This document shows, one piece after another, positions 1 to 4,851 of a DNA stretch of 5,857 bases. The notes beneath the pieces were generated by a model that saw only the letters and a program-made list of their open reading frames with translations, did no database searches and was not told the DNA's origin. Each line of letters opens with the position of its first letter. The stretch's first letter is position 1. A program made the position numbers and the translations under genes. This stretch comes from JBARCX01 sp049794535 (GTDB taxonomy: Bacteria > Pseudomonadota > Gammaproteobacteria > Xanthomonadales > Rhodanobacteraceae), in assembly GCA_049794535.1 (NCBI GenBank), contig JBARCX010000080.1, positions 1 through 5,857 on the forward strand, read 5' to 3'.

Positions 1-514
1 CTTTCGTGTATTCAACGAACATGTTTTGCGGATATGTGTTGTACCCATCGCCAAGCTCACGCTCGGCAATGCCTGACTTCGGCCAATCGGGCTCATGGCC
101 TGGTGAGGGTGTGATGTAGTGGGCTGACATGGCGGCTTTAGTTTCGGTCGGAGCACTATCACTCCCGTGCGCCGGCAAGCTTCCGACTGTCGCCACACTC
201 AAGGCCGCTGCCATCGCCACGTGACTTAGCTTCATCGCTTCATCCTCCACACTTTCCTGATTTACGAGCACGGCTGGCACATCGTGCCGCCATGATTTTG
301 GCTTGCGCTTGGGGATCACCGGCAGCCCACCGGGCGGCATCGGCCCCAGTTCGCGCACCGTGCGTTCGTTGATGATCGCTAGGTCCCGTAGCAGTTGCAG
401 GTCATACAACGGATCGGGCGTGGACAGTTTGTGCACCGGGATCAACGACGAGGCGCGTGCACCTTCCCCGTGATGTGCATCAACGCCTTCCGGCTTGTCT
501 TGCGGGTCCGTCAT
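1..514 (-). CDS. Hypothetical exported or membrane-anchored protein, C-terminus beyond window
   Basis: I do not recognise this protein. The frame is open from ATG 514 to the window edge: 171 codons, no stop, C-terminus missing. Residues 1-93 are hydrophilic and proline-rich (PMPPGGLPVIPKRKPKSW near residues 58-75) with no membrane segment. Residue 94 is a second ATG (233-235) opening a signal-peptide-like stretch: M-K, then a hydrophobic core VAMAAALSVATVG, then LPAHG as a possible cleavage region, followed by a polar mature part rich in S, T, P and H. Both starts have good ribosome binding sites: AAGGAGG at 519-525 for ATG 514, and GGAGG at 244-248 with an 8-base spacer for ATG 235. Either the protein is 171+ residues with an internal membrane anchor, or the exported form starts at 235 and the upstream part is a separate or fused frame. 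It lies just downstream of a virD4 remnant, which suggests mobile-island cargo, but no function can be assigned. Confidence 0.6.
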   Translation of the reverse strand, partial: MTDPQDKPEGVDAHHGEGARASSLIPVHKLSTPDPLYDLQLLRDLAIINERTVRELGPMPPGGLPVIPKRKPKSWRHDVPAVLVNQESVEDEAMKLSHVAMAAALSVATVGSLPAHGSDSAPTETKAAMSAHYITPSPGHEPDWPKSGIAERELGDGYNTYPQNMFVEYTK

Positions 515-518
515 AGCG

Positions 519-525
519 CCTCCTT
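519..525 (-). promoter_or_regulatory. Strong Shine-Dalgarno for the ATG at 514
   Basis: On the minus strand AAGGAGG is followed by the four bases CGCT and then ATG at 514. It overlaps the TAA (524-526) that ends the out-of-frame tail of the virD4 remnant, so translation ending there would release ribosomes right at this start. This site is the main reason for accepting 514 as a real start. Confidence 0.6.
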
Positions 526-533
526 ACTGGTGG

Positions 534-970
534 TTTGCCTGAACGCGTGGGACTGATGGTGATGGCGTGCTACGCACCGCCCAGCCATCGGTAGTGGCCT
601 TGGTACTTGCCGATGAGGATGCTTTGCGGGGTCTGTGTGAGCAGCCCGGCTTTTTCAGATCGGCAAATGCGGTGACGCGAGCATCGCCGTGCAGCGATTC
701 GGGCCGGGATCGAAACAGTGGAATCAACAAGCCGACCGAGGCCAGCAGCGGTAGACCGAAGCCAATGGCACCGGCCAGTTTGATCCGCATGACGTAGGGC
801 GCGAACGGCGACAGATCCATCGCCTGGACATACTGCCACCACGTGTTCCAGGCCAATGGCTGGTGGTGCAGGCCGAGCAAGAGCAGCACGAGATAGCGGG
901 CGAGGAACCCGCCTACCGCTAAAACCACCAACAGCAACGCCAACGCAAAAAACAGCTTGCCGGTGCTCAT
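534..970 (-). pseudogene. virD4: Truncated, frameshifted virD4/traG-type T4SS coupling protein
   Basis: This is the 5' quarter of a type IV coupling protein, the inner-membrane ATPase that recruits DNA or protein substrates to a conjugation or secretion channel. From ATG 970 (AAGGAG at 980-985, 9-base spacer) the first frame gives two membrane segments (residues about 5-33 and 63-86) separated by a short W/Q-rich periplasmic loop, then LHGDAR (93-98) and ADLKK. After an AAAAA run (651-655) that frame becomes nonsense and ends at 524. The homology continues one frame over: KAGLLTQTPQSILIGKYQG, then HYRWLGGA, an amber TAG (570-572), and HAITISPTRSGK. The last part is the Walker A region, where VirD4 proteins normally continue G-V-G; here the next codons read PPVRRR. 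The remnant therefore has a lost A, a CAG-to-TAG type change and a 3' truncation, and all catalytic parts beyond the P-loop are missing. The family assignment rests on recognised motifs, not on a search. Confidence 0.82.
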
Positions 971-1111
971 TGCTTCGCACTCCTTGCGTGACTCTCCATG
1001 ACCCTGCGCGTTTGATGCTGGTGCAACCTCTCCTGTCCTGTCAATTCGGGTTACCGGTTACATGACGTTCGGCGGATCTCGTTAGTCGCTTTAAAGCGGC
1101 ATGCCCCTTAA

Positions 1112-1200
1112 GAGCCTGTTCAATGTCTCCGTGTGGCCCACGCCGCCACGCTGGGGCAAATCACTGCGTGGGCGGTCACGCAAAGATCCCGAACAGGCTC
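1112..1200. mobile_element. 89-bp MITE-like element with perfect TIRs and TAA duplication
   Basis: The ends are perfect 10-bp inverted repeats: GAGCCTGTTC (1112-1121) and GAACAGGCTC (1191-1200). They are flanked by the direct repeat TAA (1109-1111 and 1201-1203). Inside, a second inverted repeat CCCACGC (1137-1143) / GCGTGGG (1166-1172) makes the whole unit a long imperfect hairpin. It is too short to encode a transposase. From general knowledge, a terminus starting GAGCCTG and a 3-bp TNA target duplication fit the IS1031 group of the IS5 family, so this may be a non-autonomous derivative moved by such an enzyme. The family link is inferred; an internally deleted IS is the alternative. Confidence 0.62.
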
Positions 1201-1250
1201 TAAGATCAGGCGCACAAATCGAGGGGGCTTCATGGACAGGGACGTGATGT

Positions 1251-1282
1251 GCAGGGGCGTTTCCCCCTGCCAATCGGCAGGG
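1251..1282 (+). other. Two mutually exclusive hairpins in the leader of the first permease
   Basis: GCAGGGG (1251-1257) can pair with CCCCTGC (1264-1270) around a 6-base loop. Alternatively CCCTGCC (1265-1271) pairs with GGCAGGG (1276-1282) around the 4-base loop AATC. The shared middle arm means only one can form at a time. No T-run follows the second stem, so it is not a classical intrinsic terminator. The second hairpin is also present, with one A.G mismatch, before the second permease (4708-4725). Confidence 0.4.
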
Positions 1283-1329
1283 CCAGACTTCAGGCACATT
1301 CGCAACGGGTGCCTCAGCAGGCATAAAGT
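1263..1329 (+). repeat. Leader repeat copy A, upstream of first permease
   Basis: These 67 bases align without gaps to 4706-4772 at a constant offset of 3443, with about 15 mismatches (about 78 % identity, counted by eye). The most conserved blocks are TCGGCAGGGCC, AGGCACATTCGC and CAGGCATAAAGT. The copy ends 102 bases before ATG 1432. It contains the 3' hairpin described above and a promoter-like -35/-10 pair. Conservation outside the coding region, at a level like that of the genes themselves, suggests a regulatory role. Confidence 0.7.
1299..1327 (+). promoter_or_regulatory. Possible sigma-70-type promoter of first permease
   Basis: TTCGCA (1299-1304) and CATAAA (1322-1327) are separated by 17 bases, and each matches 4 of 6 consensus positions. 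The pair is kept at the same spacing in the second leader copy (4742-4770). GGCAC (1293-1297) and GTGCC (1309-1313) form an inverted repeat around the -35 element and could be an operator. Conservation is the best argument; the boxes themselves are weak. Confidence 0.35.
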
Positions 1330-1431
1330 CGGAATGATCATGCCCTCGTTCTACGGCGCGCCATTCGTCGCACCGGTGCTTTGTGCGCCCGGCCTACTCA
1401 CGATCAGCGACGCCTCATGGGGTACCTGCCC

Positions 1432-4400
1432 ATGAATATCTTTGCGCCGCTGATCCGCCGCCCGATCGGCACGGCATTACTGGCCATTGGACTGACATTG
1501 GCCGGGCTGTGGGCTTACATGCTGCTCGGTGTGGCCGCACTGCCCACCGTGGATTTCCCTGGGCTGTTCGTTTCCGCCAGCCAGCCAGGCGCCAGCGCGC
1601 AGACCATGGCCAGCACGGTGCTGGCGCCGCTGGAGCGTCATCTGGGACGCATTCCCGGTGTGCAGGAGATGTACGGCAATGCCGTTGAAGGCAGTGCCAC
1701 CGTGATGGTGCGCTTCGACTTCGGTCGCAACGTGGATAAAGCCGCCGACGATGTGCAGGCTGCCATCAACGCGGCGGCTCCCGATCTGCCAACGGGAATG
1801 CCCAGCCCACCGCAGTACTTCAAGTTCGACACCTCGCAGATTCCGGTGATGCTGGTTTCGCTCACGTCGAGCAGCCTGCCGCCAGACAAGCTGTACGACC
1901 TCACCGATACCTTGTTGAGCCCCGCGGTGGCGCAGATCCCCGGGGTAGCGCAGGTGCAGGTGTTCGGCGGTACCGCGCATGCGGTTCGGGTGGAGCTGAA
2001 TACCGCGGCGTTGGCTGCCAAGGGATTGACCGCCAACGACATCAGCAATGCACTACGTGCCGCCAACGTCACCTCGCCGCAGGGTACGTTGAGCGACGGC
2101 AAGTCGCAGATGACGGTCACCGCCAACGATTCGCTGCACACGCCGCAGGAGTTTGCCGACCTGGTGATCTCCAGCAAGAACGGCATCCCGGTGCGCTTGT
2201 CCGATGTGGCCAAGGTAACCAGTGGGCCGCAGGATCAGTACCAGGCGGCGTGGTTCAACGGTAAGCGCGCGGTCGCTATGCAGATCAACAAGCGGCCTGA
2301 AGCAAATTCAGTAGCCACGGCTGAAGCAATTCGCGCAAAACTTCCCGAGCTGCGGCAATGGTTGCCGGCGGATGTCCAGATAACGCCCATCCTCGATCTC
2401 ACCCAAACCACCAAGTCGGCCCTGCACGAAGTGGAAGTGGCGCTGATGATCAGCATGGTGATGGTGGCGCTGGTGATGCTGGTGTTCTTGCGCAAATTGC
2501 GCCCCACACTGATCGCCGCACTCAGCGTGCCGCTATCGCTGGCGGGCGCGTTCGTGGTGATGTGGGCACTCGGCTATACCTTGAACACCTTGTCACTGGT
2601 GGCGCTGGTGCTGTGCATCGGCTTTGTGGTGGACGATGCGATCGTGGTGATCGAAAACATCGTGCGCCACATGGAACATGGTGAACCACCGTTGCAAGCC
2701 GCACTGCTCGGCGTACGTGAAATTGGCTTTACAGTGGTCTCGATCACCTTGTCGCTAGTCGCCGTATTTGCACCGCTGTTGTTCGGCAACAACATGCTGG
2801 TCATGCTGCTGCGCGAATTCTCGATGACGCTGACGGCGGCGATCGTGATCTCGGCCATCGTCTCGCTGACGCTTACCCCTGCGTTGTGCGGCCGTTACCT
2901 CACACCGGACACCGCCTCGGCAAAACCGCCCTCGCGCCTGGAACTCGCGCTGGAACGTTTCGATCGCGGCTTGCATCACTATTACGAGCAGGCACTGGAC
3001 TGGGCGATGCGCCATCGCCGGGTGATGCGCTGGCAGCCGCTGACGCTACTCGTTCTTACCGCCGCGCTGGGTTATGCCGTGGTCCAGACCGCGGGTGGCA
3101 CCTTCATGCCGGATGAGGACACGGGGCAACTGCAAGTCGAGATCCGTGCTGATGCGAATATCTCGCCCACACTCTTAGCTACACGGGCACAACAAGTAGA
3201 CAAGATCATGCAGGCCGACCCAGCCACGCGTGACGTACTCACCATGCTCGGCGGCAACAACGGCGGCAATGGTGCTGCCGTAGGTAACAGCGCCACGATG
3301 TTCGTTGACCTGAAACCACGAGGTGATGGCCCGAACGAGCGCCGCGAAGACATCAAGAAGGTGATGGAGCGACTCGACAAGAAGTTCGACCCGCAACCCA
3401 GCGTGAAGGTGTACATCAGTCCGGTGCAGTTCCTCGGCGGTGGTGGCAGTGGCGATAACAGCGGGCAGTACGAATTCCAGCTGGTCGACAGCAACGGTGG
3501 CGAAAACCTGCAACCGTTGACGCTACAGATGGTGCGCCAGATGCGCACCATTTCCGATCTGCGCGACGTCAGCAGTAACTTCGACCTGGTCGGCAAGCAG
3601 CAACAGCTCAAGGTGAATCGCCAGAGCGCGGGTCGCCTGCACGTGAACATCGGCGATATCGATTCGGTGCTGCAAAATTCATTCGGTCAGAACCAGGTAT
3701 CGGTGATCTATTCCGATATCAACCAATATCGCGTGGTGCTGACCTCGTCCAGCGCGCTGTCATTGAGTCCGGAGTCACTGCTCAATCTTTATGTGCGCAA
3801 CACTCAGGGACAGATGATTCCCTTGTCCGCATTGGCGACCATCGAACCGGACATCACCCCCGCACGCGTTCGACATCACGACCAGCAGGAAGTGGCCACA
3901 ATAAATTACAACCTTGCCCCGGGTGTGGCGCAGGACAAGGGTATCGATCTGGTCAACCAGGCGGCGCGAGCGATTCATTTGCCGGACGGTATCCGGGTGG
4001 ATTTCACGGGTAGCAATCAGCAGTTCCAGCAGGCGCAATCCAATGGCGGCATCCTGTTGCTGGCGTCGATTGTCGCGATGTACATCGTGCTCGGCATTCT
4101 CTATGAGAGCCTGGGCCATCCGCTGACCATCCTGTCCACCTTGCCGGCCGCCGGCATGGGTGCCTTCCTGGCGATGCTGGTAACTCACACGCCGCTTTCG
4201 CTCATGGTCATCATCGCGATTCTGATGCTGATCGGCATCGTCAAGAAAAATGCCATTTTGATGGTCGACTTTGCGCTGGTCGCACAACGTGAGCGCGGAT
4301 TGTCAGCGCCCGAGGCGATTCGTGAGGCGGCACTGGTGCGCTTCCGTCCGATCACCATGACCACCCTGGTCGCGATGGGCGCCGCGCTGCCGCTGGCTGT

Positions 4401-4605
4401 CGGCTTCGGCGTGGGCTCGGAAATGCGCCAGCCGCTAGGTATCGCCATCGTCGGCGGTCTACTGGTGTCGCAGTTGTTAACGCTGCTTAGCACCCCTGCG
4501 ATCTACTTGTGGAATTACGATCGCAAGATTCGCAAAGCTGCGCGTCTCGCCCGTCGCGCGGAAAAACGACGTCTGAAAGCGCAGCCGGCCTTTGAGAGCG
4601 TTTAG
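1432..4605 (+). CDS. RND multidrug efflux permease, MdtB/MdtC family (MdtC-like)
   Basis: This is a complete 1057-residue inner-membrane permease, slightly longer than the roughly 1025-1040 residues usual for MdtB/MdtC. It would export drugs or detergents from the periplasm through an adaptor and a TolC-type channel, driven by proton influx. TM1 is at about residues 12-34, followed by a large periplasmic porter domain to about 335, TM2-TM6, a second porter domain and TM7-TM12. The proton-relay residues are present: D401 and D402 in GFVVDDAIVVIEN (AcrB D407/D408), K939 in GIVKKNAILMVDF (AcrB K940), and R970 and T977 in RFRPITMT (AcrB R971/T978). Glycine-rich loops occur in the second porter domain (LGGNNGGNG, GGGGSGDNSG). 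The C-terminus is a basic tail of about 30 residues. ATG 1432 was chosen because MNIFAPLIRRPIG aligns with the start of the downstream paralogue; in-frame TTG 1381 and ATG 1417 would add unaligned residues. The ribosome site is weak (GGGG 1419-1422, 9-base spacer). Substrates cannot be read from the sequence. Confidence 0.95.
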   Translation: MNIFAPLIRRPIGTALLAIGLTLAGLWAYMLLGVAALPTVDFPGLFVSASQPGASAQTMASTVLAPLERHLGRIPGVQEMYGNAVEGSATVMVRFDFGRNVDKAADDVQAAINAAAPDLPTGMPSPPQYFKFDTSQIPVMLVSLTSSSLPPDKLYDLTDTLLSPAVAQIPGVAQVQVFGGTAHAVRVELNTAALAAKGLTANDISNALRAANVTSPQGTLSDGKSQMTVTANDSLHTPQEFADLVISSKNGIPVRLSDVAKVTSGPQDQYQAAWFNGKRAVAMQINKRPEANSVATAEAIRAKLPELRQWLPADVQITPILDLTQTTKSALHEVEVALMISMVMVALVMLVFLRKLRPTLIAALSVPLSLAGAFVVMWALGYTLNTLSLVALVLCIGFVVDDAIVVIENIVRHMEHGEPPLQAALLGVREIGFTVVSITLSLVAVFAPLLFGNNMLVMLLREFSMTLTAAIVISAIVSLTLTPALCGRYLTPDTASAKPPSRLELALERFDRGLHHYYEQALDWAMRHRRVMRWQPLTLLVLTAALGYAVVQTAGGTFMPDEDTGQLQVEIRADANISPTLLATRAQQVDKIMQADPATRDVLTMLGGNNGGNGAAVGNSATMFVDLKPRGDGPNERREDIKKVMERLDKKFDPQPSVKVYISPVQFLGGGGSGDNSGQYEFQLVDSNGGENLQPLTLQMVRQMRTISDLRDVSSNFDLVGKQQQLKVNRQSAGRLHVNIGDIDSVLQNSFGQNQVSVIYSDINQYRVVLTSSSALSLSPESLLNLYVRNTQGQMIPLSALATIEPDITPARVRHHDQQEVATINYNLAPGVAQDKGIDLVNQAARAIHLPDGIRVDFTGSNQQFQQAQSNGGILLLASIVAMYIVLGILYESLGHPLTILSTLPAAGMGAFLAMLVTHTPLSLMVIIAILMLIGIVKKNAILMVDFALVAQRERGLSAPEAIREAALVRFRPITMTTLVAMGAALPLAVGFGVGSEMRQPLGIAIVGGLLVSQLLTLLSTPAIYLWNYDRKIRKAARLARRAEKRRLKAQPAFESV

Positions 4606-4615
4606 ACGGTTGGCT

Positions 4616-4648
4616 GGGTGGATCCCGGACTTGATCCGGGGGATACCC
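4616..4648. repeat. Hairpin 1 after the first permease
   Basis: CCCGGA (4624-4629) pairs with TCCGGG (4635-4640) around the loop CTTGA. An outer GGGT (4616-4619) / ACCC (4645-4648) extends the structure across an internal mismatch. It starts 11 bases after the TAG stop. No T-run follows, so it could be a weak or Rho-assisted terminator, an mRNA-stabilising stem or a REP-like element. Confidence 0.45.
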
Positions 4649-4667
4649 AACGCGAAGGCACGTTGAC

Positions 4668-4693
4668 GTTGGGGTTCGCAAGCTCACCCCAAC
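4668..4693. repeat. Hairpin 2 after the first permease, REP-like palindrome
   Basis: GTTGGGGT (4668-4675) and ACCCCAAC (4686-4693) form a perfect 8-bp stem around a 10-base loop (TCGCAAGCTC). A smaller stem CAACG (4648-4652) / CGTTG (4661-4665) lies between this and hairpin 1. The palindrome has the look of a dispersed intergenic repeat, which I cannot confirm from one window. It is not followed by a T-run. Confidence 0.5.
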
Positions 4694-4705
4694 CTACCTA
4701 GCCCG

Positions 4706-4772
4706 CCCCATGCCTTTCGGCAGGGCCGGACTTAAGGCACATTCGCGGACGGCACCGATACAGGCATAAAGT
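4706..4772 (+). repeat. Leader repeat copy B, upstream of second permease
   Basis: This is the second copy of the 67-base segment at 1263-1329, ending 79 bases before TTG 4852. It keeps the TCGGCAGGGCC, AGGCACATTCGC and CAGGCATAAAGT blocks. The hairpin is kept with one mismatch (4708-4714 with 4719-4725). The divergent part lies mostly between the -35-like and -10-like boxes. Confidence 0.7.
4742..4770 (+). promoter_or_regulatory. Possible promoter of second permease
   Basis: TTCGCG (4742-4747) and CATAAA (4765-4770) keep the 17-base spacing seen in leader copy A. A separate inverted repeat GTGCA (4777-4781) / TGCAC (4788-4792) with a 6-base spacer lies just downstream of the -10-like box, where a repressor could bind. 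It has no counterpart in copy A. If this promoter is active, the second permease need not depend on readthrough past the hairpins after the first. Confidence 0.33.
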
Positions 4773-4840
4773 GCCTGTGCATATGTTTGCACGACCCTGT
4801 TCCGTGCCGTGCTGGTGTGCGCGTGACTAACACCATAATC

Positions 4841-4844
4841 GGAG
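4841..4844 (+). promoter_or_regulatory. Shine-Dalgarno that fixes the TTG start at 4852
   Basis: GGAG is followed by a 7-base spacer and TTG at 4852. An in-frame TAA at 4828-4830 closes the frame upstream, and no ATG or GTG lies in frame between that stop and 4852. The TTG is therefore the only start that preserves the conserved N-terminus shared with the first permease. Confidence 0.6.
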
Positions 4845-4851
4845 TGCACGC

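Larger units (their letters stand above)
971..1431. other. 461-base non-coding divergent region
   Basis: This region separates the left-reading virD4 remnant from the right-reading permease genes. I see no convincing gene. From left to right it holds the virD4 ribosome binding site (980-985), a 12-bp palindrome CGCTTTAAAGCG (1087-1098), an 89-bp MITE-like element (1112-1200), two overlapping hairpins (1251-1282) and a leader segment repeated before the second permease (1263-1329). The last roughly 100 bases before ATG 1432 show no strong structure. A short open frame at 1232-1435 is covered under findings. Confidence 0.6.

Noticed and set aside
1016..1044. A perfect TTGACA on the minus strand (1039-1044) as the -35 of a virD4 promoter
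   Set aside because: No acceptable -10 box lies 16-19 bases downstream on that strand; the candidate there reads CCAGCA.
1381..1431. Longer first permease starting at TTG 1381 or ATG 1417
   Set aside because: The extra residues have no counterpart in the paralogue and do not look like part of the RND N-terminus, while MNIFAPLIRRP matches it directly.
1477..3650. Long open frames on the minus strand opposite the first permease (for example 1477-1980, 1638-2213 and 3072-3650)
   Set aside because: They lie opposite a well-supported RND gene, have no recognisable domains or ribosome sites, and are expected by chance on the opposite strand of high-GC coding DNA.
4601..4648. Intrinsic terminator after the first permease
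   Set aside because: The stem is good but no run of T follows, so only hairpins were annotated.
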